From the IMG/VR virus record IMGVR_UViG_3300017786_001684, positions 1 to 28,845 of that record: a DNA stretch of 28,845 nucleotides; one strand, written 5' to 3'. Positions 1-7,353 of the stretch are shown here, piece by piece; the stretch's first letter is position 1, and each line of letters starts with the position of its first letter. A model generated the notes under the pieces. The model saw nothing but the letters and a program-made list of their open reading frames with translations. It was not told the DNA's origin and searched no databases. Position numbers and translations under genes: made by a program. This stretch comes from a virus.

Positions 1-1
1 A

Positions 2-1573
2 CTTGACTCTTTAGAAAATGTTACAACCGCAGACGATAACACAGCAATAGGATATTACGCCCTACAAGCAAATACAGGTTCTGATAATACTGCTGTTGGT
101 AGAAGTGCTTTAGCAGCAAACACCACAGGTGCACAAAATGTTGCAGTTGGTTTGAATGCTGGAGATGCAAGTACTACAGCTAATAATGTTACAGCAGTTG
201 GTTATGCTGCTGCTAGTGCATCAAATGTAAATCAAATAACTGCTATAGGTTCTCAAGCATTAGCACAAAGCTCTGAGGCTGGTACAGCAGTTGGTTATGC
301 AGCACTTTTTGCAAACACTACAGGTACAAATAATGTTGCGGTCGGAGATAGTGCTATGATAACAAACACTACAGGTTCGCAAAACGTAGCAATAGGAATG
401 TCAGCTATGTTAGTAAATACTGGAGGTTATAATAATACTTCTGTTGGTTGGGAATCCATGAAAGCAAACACAACTGGTTATCTTAACACAGCAGTTGGAC
501 AACAAGCTATGTTAGCTAACACTACAGGTTATCAAAATGTTTCTATAGGTCACAACACTTTAGCAGCAAATACCGAAGGTTTTGTAAATACAGCTGTAGG
601 AGACAATGCTTTAGCATCCAATACTACGGGTGATGCTAATATTGCTATAGGCGGAAATGCTTTAGATGCTAACACAACAGCAGATGGTAATGTCGCAGTT
701 GGTTATAATTCTTTAGGTGCCAATACTACAGGTACTCAAAATGTAGCTGTAGGTCATAGGTCTTTAATATCCGCCACAACAGCTTCTGGCAACATAGCTA
801 TTGGACATGAATGTATGGAAGATACTACTACTGCTGCTGCAAATGTAGGGGTTGGGCGAGGTGCTTTAAAAGCAATGACAACTGGTGAGCATAATGTAGC
901 GATGGGTGAATCTGCTGGTTATGGTGTTACAACTGGTGAGAAAAATGTTTCTATAGGCACGGTTGCTGGTGGAGGAACTACAGGACAAGGAAATGTTGGT
1001 ATAGGTTGGTATGGTGGTAGTTCAATGTCTACAGGCTCTAACAATGTGGTTATAGGAAGGCAGTCTCAATTATCTGCTGGTAGTGGTAGTAATCAAATTG
1101 TATTAGGTTATCTTGTATCAGGTACAGGTGATAATAACTTTACCTTTGGTAATCAAAGCACAGACTCAAATATAGCTTTTGGTGCTACAAGTATTACAGC
1201 TCCTTCAGATATCAGATTGAAAGAAGATATACAAGATGAAGAAGTAGGTTTAGATTTTATAAACGATTTAAGACCAGTTACTTTCCAATGGAAAAAAGAA
1301 AAAGATATACCTTCAGATATGAAAGCCTATAAAGAAGGCTCTGAAGAAAGAACCATGAATGGTAAATATAATCATGGTTTTATAGCTCAAGAAGTTAAAG
1401 AAGTGATTGATAATCATAATTTAAAAGAAGGCTTTGAAATGTGGCAAGAAGATGAAGCAGATGGAAGGCAAAGAGTTGCACCTAACGCAATCATGTCTGT
1501 TATGGTCAAAGCAGTACAAGAATTATCTACGCAAGTAGAAGAATTAAAAGCTAAATTAAACGAAGGAGAATAA
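2..1573 (+). CDS. Phage tail fibre/adhesin, 3' part, with C-terminal S74 intramolecular chaperone
   Basis: The reading frame is open from the left edge, so the true start lies outside the window. The first ~365 residues are about twenty 17-residue repeats of the type N-[VT]-A-[VI]-G-x-x-A-L-x-A-N-T-T-G, like the head repeats of trimeric autotransporter adhesins and many marine phage fibres. The last ~122 residues form a peptidase S74 / endosialidase-type chaperone. It begins at the SDIRLK motif, with the Ser codon at 1205-1207 and the Lys codon at 1220-1222, which is the Ser-x4-Lys spacing of the self-cleaving dyad. A coiled-coil tail (VKAVQELSTQVEELKAKL) follows. In known members the chaperone trimerises the fibre and then cuts itself off before the Ser. 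The protein probably binds the host surface; the receptor is unknown. Confidence 0.88.
   Translation, partial: LDSLENVTTADDNTAIGYYALQANTGSDNTAVGRSALAANTTGAQNVAVGLNAGDASTTANNVTAVGYAAASASNVNQITAIGSQALAQSSEAGTAVGYAALFANTTGTNNVAVGDSAMITNTTGSQNVAIGMSAMLVNTGGYNNTSVGWESMKANTTGYLNTAVGQQAMLANTTGYQNVSIGHNTLAANTEGFVNTAVGDNALASNTTGDANIAIGGNALDANTTADGNVAVGYNSLGANTTGTQNVAVGHRSLISATTASGNIAIGHECMEDTTTAAANVGVGRGALKAMTTGEHNVAMGESAGYGVTTGEKNVSIGTVAGGGTTGQGNVGIGWYGGSSMSTGSNNVVIGRQSQLSAGSGSNQIVLGYLVSGTGDNNFTFGNQSTDSNIAFGATSITAPSDIRLKEDIQDEEVGLDFINDLRPVTFQWKKEKDIPSDMKAYKEGSEERTMNGKYNHGFIAQEVKEVIDNHNLKEGFEMWQEDEADGRQRVAPNAIMSVMVKAVQELSTQVEELKAKLNEGE
38..1093 (+). repeat. 51-nt / 17-residue coding repeats in the fibre
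   Basis: The NxAxG core recurs every 17 codons almost without slippage from 38 to 1093, with a less regular stretch around 180-300 and a few 16-residue units. The DNA repeats are diverged while the protein period is kept, so they are maintained by structure (probably one turn of a left-handed beta-roll per unit) and are not recent duplications. Confidence 0.85.
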
Positions 1574-1574
1574 T

Positions 1575-1922
1575 ATGGCAGTAACAAAAGCAATCACAAG
1601 TTGCACACCTTATGTAAACTCATCTAGTAAAGTAGATAAGTGGGAAATAGAAATGAAGTATGAAAACGATAATGAAGGCGATAGCACTTACTATACTTCT
1701 ACTTTTAGTAAAACAATAAATCAAAAAGATGTACACCCAGTTACAGGAGTAGAAACAACTAACTTTACACTTAAAGCTAAAGGTAGTTGGACTAATGCTA
1801 ACTTAGTAGCTATATGTCCTATATCAAAATGGGATGTAGTATTTGCTAGCCAAGTAGATAGCGTTATAACTAATCCACCTGTTGAAAGCACACCAGACCG
1901 AGCATTTAACGTACCTAGTTAA
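1575..1922 (+). CDS. Hypothetical phage protein, 115 residues
   Basis: I do not recognise a named family. The start is the ATG one base after the fibre stop, with GAAGGAGAA just upstream. The protein is polar, lacks a signal peptide or membrane segment, and is rich in Thr/Ser and aromatic residues, which looks like an all-beta fold. Its centre (TFSKTINQKDVHPVTG, then TNFTLKAKG) resembles strand-turn-strand segments of small virion decoration or fibre-associated proteins. Its position directly behind the fibre suggests a fibre accessory or assembly role, but this is inference from position only. Confidence 0.75.
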   Translation: MAVTKAITSCTPYVNSSSKVDKWEIEMKYENDNEGDSTYYTSTFSKTINQKDVHPVTGVETTNFTLKAKGSWTNANLVAICPISKWDVVFASQVDSVITNPPVESTPDRAFNVPS

Positions 1923-1928
1923 TTTTTT

Positions 1929-2018
1929 ATGAGCAAATTTAGACTTTGGCTGGTTAATAAAATAAACAAATTAACAAATCCGTATGCTGTACCTTTGGTA
2001 TTGAAAAAAGATGACTGA
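1929..2018 (+). CDS. Possible 29-residue small protein
   Basis: A short open frame fills most of the gap between the 115-residue gene and the oxygenase gene and overlaps the latter's start by 8 bases. The product is basic (MSKFRLWLVNKINKL at the N-terminus) and could be an amphipathic helix. No clear ribosome binding site is visible, only a T-rich stretch. It may be a real micro-gene, or a leader that couples translation to the next gene. Support is the neat packing and the overlap; it could be chance. Confidence 0.4.
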   Translation: MSKFRLWLVNKINKLTNPYAVPLVLKKDD

Positions 2019-2715
2019 GGGCGAGTTTCAGATTCATACTATGCCTGCGGTATATGTGTTAGAAACACAAATGCCACAAGATATGATTAATAGTGTTAAT
2101 GATTATATGGATGAGTATAAGCATGATAAAAACAAACAATCATTAGCTAATACTTTAGTAGGACAAATAGATAAAGGAGAACAGTTACTGTTAGACCACA
2201 ATGATAAAAGAATGGTTGAGTATAATAATTTTATCTGTAACCTTGGTGCTGAGTATATTAATCATTTTTCTGCTTCGGGTAATAGTCTTAAAGGTAATAA
2301 ACAAGTTCAAATAGATGAAACTTGGTCGGTACATAGTTACGATGGTGATTATAACCCAATACACGACCACGGCACTAAAACATTAATGGGTATATCGACT
2401 ACAGCCTGGACTAAAGTACCACCGCAAATAGGTAGTGTTAATGCTCAATCACCAACCTATTCGTTATATAACGAAAGTGGACATTCAGACGGCTGTATAT
2501 CATTTCAATACGGACAAGTATCAGTAATAGATAGTGAAAGATTAAAACCAGCTCAATCATTTGTTATGACTCCAGAAGTAGGAAAACTATTAGTATTCCC
2601 TTCTTGGTTACAACACATGGTCTATCCCTTCAAAGGTGAAGGAGAAAGACGAACCATCGCATCCAACTTAAATTGTTGGGATGTGCAACAACCATCACCT
2701 AAGGAGGTGCAATAA
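2011..2715 (+). CDS. 2-oxoglutarate/Fe(II)-dependent oxygenase-like protein
   Basis: The 234-residue protein has the layout of phage 2OG-Fe(II) oxygenases (PF13759-like). A metal-binding segment IHDHG is at residues 117-121 (H118 and H120). A second strand LLVFPSWLQHMVYPF places H202, and R213/R214 in ERRTIASN is the likely 2-oxoglutarate carboxylate ligand. The usual HxD is read here as H-D-H, so either H118 with H120, or D119 with a shifted His, supplies the first ligands; that is odd and worth checking. Such enzymes hydroxylate proteins or small molecules, and the phage substrate is unknown. It sits among virion genes, overlapping the next start by one base (TAATG), so a hydroxylated structural protein is possible. 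Confidence 0.78.
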   Translation: MTEGEFQIHTMPAVYVLETQMPQDMINSVNDYMDEYKHDKNKQSLANTLVGQIDKGEQLLLDHNDKRMVEYNNFICNLGAEYINHFSASGNSLKGNKQVQIDETWSVHSYDGDYNPIHDHGTKTLMGISTTAWTKVPPQIGSVNAQSPTYSLYNESGHSDGCISFQYGQVSVIDSERLKPAQSFVMTPEVGKLLVFPSWLQHMVYPFKGEGERRTIASNLNCWDVQQPSPKEVQ

Positions 2716-2945
2716 TGCAAAAAGAAGAAAGTAAAGCTGTCATAGGCGACCAAGAAATTTTAGAAACAGAAATGACTGAACAACAAAAATATCTTGCAAA
2801 TCAAATAACTGATTTAAGAAACAAAAAAGCTAAACTATCGTTCGATATGGACCAAATAGAAGCCGCTTTAAATGTTTTTCAAAACACTTTTATAGCTTCA
2901 ACTAAAGAAGAAGCTGATAAAAATATTCCGAAGGAGGAAAAATAA
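2715..2945 (+). CDS. Small coiled-coil phage protein, 76 residues
   Basis: Not a named family that I recognise. A strong site AAGGAGG lies just before the ATG, which overlaps the upstream stop. The protein is highly charged. Residues ~20-55 (EQQKYLANQITDLRNKKAKL and onward) show heptad spacing of Leu/Ile, predicting one long coiled coil, followed by a Lys/Glu-rich tail. There is no Cys, signal or membrane segment. Short coiled-coil proteins like this occur beside tail and lysis genes of marine phages and may be chaperones or linkers; the role is unknown. Confidence 0.75.
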   Translation: MQKEESKAVIGDQEILETEMTEQQKYLANQITDLRNKKAKLSFDMDQIEAALNVFQNTFIASTKEEADKNIPKEEK

Positions 2946-2946
2946 A

Positions 2947-3108
2947 ATGATGTGGTTAAATATAATTATGTGGATAACAGCTATAATTTCTATAGCTTCT
3001 TTAATTTCAGCAATTACCCCAACACCGAAAGATGATGCATGGTTTGGTAAACTTTATAAAATTATTGATTGGTGTGCTTTAAATATAGGTAAAGCAAAGG
3101 AAAAGTAA
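2947..3108 (+). CDS. Small single-pass membrane protein, 53 residues (possible holin component)
   Basis: Short gene preceded by AAGGAGG (2931-2938) and ending in a TAATG overlap with the next gene, so the translational context is strong. Residues ~3-22 (WLNIIMWITAIISIASLISA) form a transmembrane helix. They are followed by a conserved-looking cytoplasmic or periplasmic tail with the TPTPKDDAWFGKLYKIIDW pattern that I associate with short proteins in marine phage lysis regions. The small size, single helix and charged tail fit a holin or antiholin, but no function is proved. The next gene also has one membrane helix, so the two may act as a pair. Confidence 0.72.
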   Translation: MMWLNIIMWITAIISIASLISAITPTPKDDAWFGKLYKIIDWCALNIGKAKEK

Positions 3109-3290
3109 TGCCTACCGTAAAGGAAACATTAGCAGAACTTAACGCACACGAAAGAGAGTGTACTATTCGTTATGAATATATCGAAAAACGTCTTGATGAA
3201 GGTTCTGAAAAATTTAAAAGATTGGAAATGTTGTTATGGGGGGTTTATCCATTTATACTAGGTTCTATAGTTTTTGCTGCTTTTATATAG
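3108..3290 (+). CDS. XhlA-like small membrane protein, 60 residues
   Basis: An N-terminal charged coiled-coil region (residues ~1-40, with E-R-E-C and R-L-D-E-G-S-E-K-F-K-R-L-E) is followed by a C-terminal membrane helix (residues 41-60, LLWGVYPFILGSIVFAAFI). This coiled coil plus C-terminal anchor layout is that of haemolysin XhlA-type proteins, which work with holins at the membrane in lysis. The start overlaps the previous stop, so the two small membrane genes are likely translated together. The assignment rests on layout, not on a clear motif. Confidence 0.7.
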   Translation: MPTVKETLAELNAHERECTIRYEYIEKRLDEGSEKFKRLEMLLWGVYPFILGSIVFAAFI

Positions 3291-3299
3291 GAGATACTA

Positions 3300-5168
3300 G
3301 TGCCTTTACAAAAACTTTTATTTAAACCAGGAATAAATAAAGAAGGAACCGCTTATTCTAATGAGGGAGGGTGGTTTAATTCTAATTTAATTCGTTTCCG
3401 TAAAGGTTTACCAGAAAAAATAGGTGGTTGGGAAAAAGCATCCCCCAGCAGTTTTAAAGCATCAGGTAGAGCACTTCATGCATGGGTTGATTTAGAAGGA
3501 ACTAAGCTTTTAGGTTTAGGCACTACTTGGAAATACTATATATTAGACGGTTTAAGTTTTAATGACGTAACCCCTATTAGAGCTACTACAACCAACGGTA
3601 TTGTTTTTTCTGCTACTGACGGAAGTACAACTATAACAGCAACTGATGATGCTCATGGAGCTGTATTAAATGATTTTGTAACAATTAGCGGTGCCGTAAG
3701 TCTTGGCGGTAATATTACTGCTGCTGTATTAAATCAAGAACATCAAATCACATCAGTTACAACAGATACATTTACTTTTACAGCGACTGCAACAGCTAAT
3801 TCAAGCGATAGTGGTAACGGTGGTTCTGGTGCAGACGCAGCTTATCAAATAAATGTGGGGTTAGACGTGTATGTACCTTCAACAGGTTGGGGTTCTGATT
3901 TTTGGGGAGCAGGAGCTTGGGGAAGTGTTTCTGGTTTAGCAGCTACAAACCAATTACGTCTTTGGTCTCATGATAATTTTGGAGAAGATTTAATTATAAA
4001 TCCTAGAGGCTCGGGTGTTTTTTATTGGGATAAAACTAATGGAACAGAAACTAGAGCTGTAATTTTATCTTCTCTTACAGGAGCGAATCTAACCCCTACT
4101 AAAGCGTTACAAGTTATGGTGTCTGATGTAGATAGACACGTTATTTGTTTCGGAGCAGACCCTTTAAACGACGGAGGAACAGCTAGAACAGGTTCAATAG
4201 ACCCTATGTTTATAGCTTGGAGTGACCAAGAAAAAGTAGAAGAATGGGAACCACTTCCAACAAATACAGCAGGGTCGTTTAGACTTTCAGCAGGTTCAGC
4301 AATAGTAGGTGCAACACGAGCTCGACAAGAAACACTTATTTGGACAGATACTTCTTTATATTCTATGACTTTTGTGGGGCAACCTTTTACTTTTTCTATT
4401 AACTTAGTCAATGAAGGTGTGGGATTAGTAGGACCTAATGCTATGGTTAATACCCCTAAGGGCGTGTTTTGGATGGATAAAAAAGGTTTTTATCTTTATT
4501 CAGGACAAGTACAAGAGTTACCCTGTAGCGTAGATGCTTATGTTTTTGATGATTTAAATCAAACACAAAGTTATCAAATATTCGGTTTCGTTAATAAAGC
4601 TTTTAATGAAGTAGGTTGGTTTTATTGTTCTTCAGAAACAACGGTTATAGATAAATATGTTACGTATAACTATGAAGAAAATATATGGATGATAGGAGAC
4701 CTTTCTAGAACGTGTTGGTTAGACGAGGGTATTTTTCCAGACCCTAAAGCGACGTCTTCGTCTAGTAACGTCGGGTATTTATACAATCATGAATCTGGTG
4801 TAGACGACGACGGTTCTGCTATGACTAATGTTTTTATAGAATCTAGTGATTTTGATTTAGGAGAAGGAGACGCATATCAATTTATTAGTAAAGTTATTCC
4901 TGATATTAAATTTATAGGAAACGCTAGTACAGGAGCTAACGGGCAAACATTAGATATAGTTTTAAAAAGAAGAAATTTTCCAGGAGAAGAATTAACTACA
5001 GCAGTTACTAGTTCTTGTACTTCTGTTACAACTAAAGTAGATACAAGAATTAGAGGTAGGCAAGCAGTATTAAGACTTCAATCAAACGATACAGATACAT
5101 CAGTTATCGGTATGAGTTTTAGAGCAGGAGCAACCCGTATCGATATACAACCTGACGGTAAAAGATAA
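3300..5168 (+). CDS. Virion structural protein, probable tail nozzle/hub (gp10/gp12-like)
   Basis: The start is GTG with AGGAGA seven bases upstream. The 622-residue protein opens with a segment common in phage structural proteins (KPGINKEGTAYSNEGGWFNS, then IRFRKGLPEKIGGW). Its middle, residues ~290-440, carries blade-like strands (FIAWSDQEKVEEWEP, ETLIWTDTSLYSMTF, VFWMDKKGFYLYSGQVQELP) resembling the beta-propeller nozzle proteins of podoviruses such as P22 gp10 and T7 gp12. Residues ~85-170 look like an inserted Thr/Ala/Ser-rich beta domain. It is followed by a 1-base overlap with the next gene. Virion structural protein is well supported; the nozzle assignment is inference from fold-like features. 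Confidence 0.75.
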   Translation: MPLQKLLFKPGINKEGTAYSNEGGWFNSNLIRFRKGLPEKIGGWEKASPSSFKASGRALHAWVDLEGTKLLGLGTTWKYYILDGLSFNDVTPIRATTTNGIVFSATDGSTTITATDDAHGAVLNDFVTISGAVSLGGNITAAVLNQEHQITSVTTDTFTFTATATANSSDSGNGGSGADAAYQINVGLDVYVPSTGWGSDFWGAGAWGSVSGLAATNQLRLWSHDNFGEDLIINPRGSGVFYWDKTNGTETRAVILSSLTGANLTPTKALQVMVSDVDRHVICFGADPLNDGGTARTGSIDPMFIAWSDQEKVEEWEPLPTNTAGSFRLSAGSAIVGATRARQETLIWTDTSLYSMTFVGQPFTFSINLVNEGVGLVGPNAMVNTPKGVFWMDKKGFYLYSGQVQELPCSVDAYVFDDLNQTQSYQIFGFVNKAFNEVGWFYCSSETTVIDKYVTYNYEENIWMIGDLSRTCWLDEGIFPDPKATSSSSNVGYLYNHESGVDDDGSAMTNVFIESSDFDLGEGDAYQFISKVIPDIKFIGNASTGANGQTLDIVLKRRNFPGEELTTAVTSSCTSVTTKVDTRIRGRQAVLRLQSNDTDTSVIGMSFRAGATRIDIQPDGKR

Positions 5169-5494
5169 TGGGTAAATTATTAGAAACTAAATTACCTGTT
5201 GCTATAGGACCTCTTTCACCAGAACTTTTTAACAGGTTAGTCAGAGTATTAGAGTTAAGTTTAAATAAAGTTAATATTGGTTCAACTGTAAACTTTAATG
5301 AAACGGAAAGAAACCTTAATCAATTTAATACGGGCGATATTATTTGGAATTTAACAACTCAACAATTACAAATTTGGACAGGAACAATATGGGTAGATAT
5401 TTATTCAGGAACAGAAAAAGGAGTTCAGGGAACGATGTCTCTTGGACAAATAAGCGTATCAACTGGTGGCGATACAACAATAGAAATATTATAA
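5168..5494 (+). CDS. Small virion-associated hypothetical protein, 108 residues
   Basis: Start overlaps the nozzle gene's stop by one base. The N-terminal half is helical (LLETKLPVAIGPLSPELFNR). The C-terminal half holds a short beta motif DIIWNLTTQQLQIWTGTIW, a pattern often seen at the end of phage fibre and tail-associated proteins where a label-like beta hairpin precedes the tip. There is no enzymatic motif. From position it is likely a small tail component or adaptor next to the nozzle; the specific role is unknown. Confidence 0.72.
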   Translation: MGKLLETKLPVAIGPLSPELFNRLVRVLELSLNKVNIGSTVNFNETERNLNQFNTGDIIWNLTTQQLQIWTGTIWVDIYSGTEKGVQGTMSLGQISVSTGGDTTIEIL

Positions 5495-5505
5495 AAGGGG
5501 ATACT

Positions 5506-5946
5506 ATGAATATGAAAAAATTACAAGAAGAATTAACTTTCGACGAGGGTTGTATCGATAAAATATATTTAGACCATTTAGGGTACCCGACTTTTGGTAT
5601 TGGTCATTTGATATTAGAAACAGACCCTGAACACGGACAAGATGTAGACACTCCTGTGTCTGAAGAAAGAATAACTGAATGTTTTGAAAAAGATATACAA
5701 AACGTTATAAATGATTTAAATAGAAATATGGAATGGTGGAAAGATTTACCAGAAGATTTACAAAGAGTTATGGCTAATATGTGTTTTAATTTAGGTATAA
5801 CTAGGTTATTAAAGTTTAAAAAATTCTTAGCAGCTATGGAAGAAAATAAATGGGATAAAGCAGCGGTTGAAATGTTAGATAGTCGTTGGGCTATACAAGT
5901 AGGTCCCCGAGCTATAAGATTGAAAGATAGAGTTTTAGGAGCATAA
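5506..5946 (+). CDS. Endolysin, T4-type lysozyme (muramidase)
   Basis: Glycoside hydrolase family 24. From the ATG at 5506 (AAAAGGGG upstream) the protein is 146 residues, close to T4 lysozyme (164). The catalytic triad is intact with T4 spacing: E14, D23 and T29, in the context TFDEGC, YLDHLGYPTFGIGHL. The C-terminal lobe keeps the MCFNLGITRLLKFKKFLAAM and WDKAAVEMLDSRW segments. It hydrolyses peptidoglycan between MurNAc and GlcNAc. There is no signal peptide, so a holin should be needed for release. The longer open frame beginning at 5344 was not used because its extra residues overlap the previous gene out of frame and make no sense for this family. Confidence 0.93.
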   Translation: MNMKKLQEELTFDEGCIDKIYLDHLGYPTFGIGHLILETDPEHGQDVDTPVSEERITECFEKDIQNVINDLNRNMEWWKDLPEDLQRVMANMCFNLGITRLLKFKKFLAAMEENKWDKAAVEMLDSRWAIQVGPRAIRLKDRVLGA

Positions 5947-5947
5947 T

Positions 5948-6094
5948 ATGAAAGTTAAAGCACCAAAAGGATTTCATTGGATGAAAAATGGTAAATCATT
6001 TAAGTTAATGAAACATAAAGGTAAATTTGTAAAACACAAAGGTGCCAGTTTATCAGCAAATTTTGCAGTACAAAAAATGCATAAGAAAAAATAG
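5948..6094 (+). CDS. Small lysine-rich phage protein, 48 residues
   Basis: A short gene starting two bases after the lysozyme stop. The product is very basic, with Lys, His and Gly throughout (KAPKGFHWMKNGKSFKLMKH, then FVKHKGASLSANFAVQKM). This pattern recurs in small proteins of marine phages near lysis genes. No known domain. It forms a set with the next two lysine-rich proteins and may bind nucleic acid or the cell envelope; this is inference from charge. Confidence 0.75.
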   Translation: MKVKAPKGFHWMKNGKSFKLMKHKGKFVKHKGASLSANFAVQKMHKKK

Positions 6095-6102
6095 GAGAAA
6101 AA

Positions 6103-6300
6103 ATGCCAGCAAAAAAGAAAACACATAAAACTAAAGACGGTAGAACTGCTAAGAAAGGTCTTTATTACAACATAAATAAAAAACGTAAAGAAGGTAGAAA
6201 AATGCGTAAGAAAGGAGCTAAAGGTGCACCTACAGCTGCAGCGTTTAAACGTTCTGCTAAAACAGCTAAAAAGCCTAAAAAGAAAAGTAAGAAAAAATAA
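6103..6300 (+). CDS. Small lysine-rich phage protein, 65 residues
   Basis: GGAG lies upstream of the ATG. About half of the residues are Lys or Arg, in a pattern (KKKTHKTKDGRTAKKGLYYN, then KRKEGRKMRKKGAKGAP) that I recognise from conserved small proteins of many aquatic phages, always without an assigned role. The C-terminal tail is Ala/Lys/Pro-rich, like histone H1 tails. It ends in a one-base overlap (TAATG) with the next gene. DNA compaction or host nucleoid interference would fit the charge, but nothing in the sequence proves it. Confidence 0.8.
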   Translation: MPAKKKTHKTKDGRTAKKGLYYNINKKRKEGRKMRKKGAKGAPTAAAFKRSAKTAKKPKKKSKKK

Positions 6301-6596
6301 TGGCTACAAAACGTAAAGAAAAGTCTATAAGACGTACTACAGGTAAAGGCGGTAATTACCGCAAAACTAAATCAGGTGCGGGAATGACTAAGAAAGGCGT
6401 TAAAGCATATAGGAGAAAAAATCCTGGTAGCAAATTAAAAACAGCTGTTACAGGTAAAGTCAAAAAAGGAAGTAAAGCAGCAAAAAGAAGAAAGTCTTAT
6501 TGTGCTAGAAGTGCGGGACAGATGAAGAAATTTCCTAAAGCTGCTAAAAATCCTAATTCAAGATTACGTCAAGCACGTAAAAGGTGGAAATGTTAA
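6300..6596 (+). CDS. Basic phage protein, DUF6321-like, 98 residues
   Basis: Contains the conserved core KKGVKAYRRKNPGSKLKTAV, then KGSKAAKRRKSYCARSAGQM and a C-terminal RLRQARKRWKC, which I recognise as the DUF6321 pattern of aquatic phage proteins. Two Cys (in SYCARSAG and the final residue) are in conserved places and could bind metal or form a disulfide. The function of the family is not known to me. It is the third of three consecutive, strongly basic small genes, and the nuclease gene overlaps its stop by one base. Confidence 0.83.
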   Translation: MATKRKEKSIRRTTGKGGNYRKTKSGAGMTKKGVKAYRRKNPGSKLKTAVTGKVKKGSKAAKRRKSYCARSAGQMKKFPKAAKNPNSRLRQARKRWKC

Positions 6597-6997
6597 TGGC
6601 TAAAAAAGCACCAGATGCGTTTGTATACAACGCTACATTAGAAAGAATAATAGACGGAGACACATTTGATTGTTGTCTCGATTTAGGTTTTGATGTTAAA
6701 CTTCATAAACAAAGAGTTCGTCTTTCAGGTATTGACACACCTGAGTCTAGAATTAACACAAAACGATACCCCGAAAGAGCTAAAGAAAAAATCATGGGTA
6801 AAGCTGCAAAAGTGAGATTAGCCGAAATCTGTAAAGGAAGTTTTAAAGTCAAATCTTTAGGCAAAGGAAAATATGGTAGAATTTTAGGCATTCCGTATAC
6901 AGAAGAAGGTAACGATATTTGTCAAATGTTAATAGACGAAGGACATGCTGTTGAGTATCATGGAGGTACAAAGACTAAAATCTGGGGAGTTGATTAA
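6596..6997 (+). CDS. Staphylococcal nuclease-like (thermonuclease, SNase) protein
   Basis: 133 residues from the ATG at 6596, which overlaps the upstream stop and has AAGGTGG eight bases before it. An in-frame ATG at 6584 is possible but poorer. The key SNase residues line up: D20/D22 and T23 in RIIDGDTFD, R42 and E50 in RVRLSGIDTPE (the same R-x7-E spacing as R35/E43 of SNase), D47, and R95 in KYGRILG (matching R87). It should be a calcium-dependent phosphodiesterase acting on DNA and/or RNA. No signal peptide is seen, so it would act in the cytoplasm, perhaps in host DNA breakdown or nucleotide recycling. Confidence 0.9.
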   Translation: MAKKAPDAFVYNATLERIIDGDTFDCCLDLGFDVKLHKQRVRLSGIDTPESRINTKRYPERAKEKIMGKAAKVRLAEICKGSFKVKSLGKGKYGRILGIPYTEEGNDICQMLIDEGHAVEYHGGTKTKIWGVD

Positions 6998-7002
6998 TTG
7001 TT

Positions 7003-7353
7003 ATGGACTCCGTAGTAACTTTAATTAATGAAGTTGGTTTCCCAATAGCAGCAGCTATAGGTCTTGGTTTATTTATTTGGAAACTTATTAATAAAATTAT
7101 TGACGGCATGGAAACTAAAGTAGATGTACTAGACGAAAAAGTATCAGCACAAATAGCACAAATAGAAGAAAGATTAGGTCAAAAACTAGATTCACAACAC
7201 GGTATATTAGTAGCTCTTATAGATAGGGTACGTTCTGTAGATAACGAGATAATTAGACAAGATACTTTGTTAAAGACTATACTTGGTGTACCGCAACTTA
7301 TGAATACGGATAGAATAGCAAAAGCAGATAGAGACGACCAAAGGAAAGATTAA
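7003..7353 (+). CDS. Holin-like membrane protein with coiled coil
   Basis: 116 residues. One membrane helix at residues ~10-30 (EVGFPIAAAIGLGLFIWKLI) resembles YvrJ/BhlA-type small holin-related proteins. A long charged coiled coil follows (residues ~37-85) and a soluble, charged C-terminus. It lies between the nuclease and the curli-like genes and downstream of the lysozyme, where a holin is expected. Alternatively it is a membrane scaffold. The start was chosen as the first ATG after the nuclease stop; the next gene overlaps its TAA by one base. Confidence 0.75.
   Translation: MDSVVTLINEVGFPIAAAIGLGLFIWKLINKIIDGMETKVDVLDEKVSAQIAQIEERLGQKLDSQHGILVALIDRVRSVDNEIIRQDTLLKTILGVPQLMNTDRIAKADRDDQRKD

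Noticed and set aside
38-1093. Regular ~51-base repeats as a possible CRISPR array
   Set aside because: The repeats are in frame, encode a 17-residue adhesin unit and diverge continuously, with no fixed repeat/unique spacer pattern and no cas genes.
4022-4411. Minus-strand 129-codon open frame
   Set aside because: Lies wholly within the strongly supported nozzle-like gene, with no start context and no recognisable domain.
5344-5505. Longer lysozyme reading frame starting at 5344
   Set aside because: The extra residues overlap the 108-residue gene in another frame and do not match any lysozyme; the ATG at 5506 has its own ribosome binding site and gives the normal family N-terminus.
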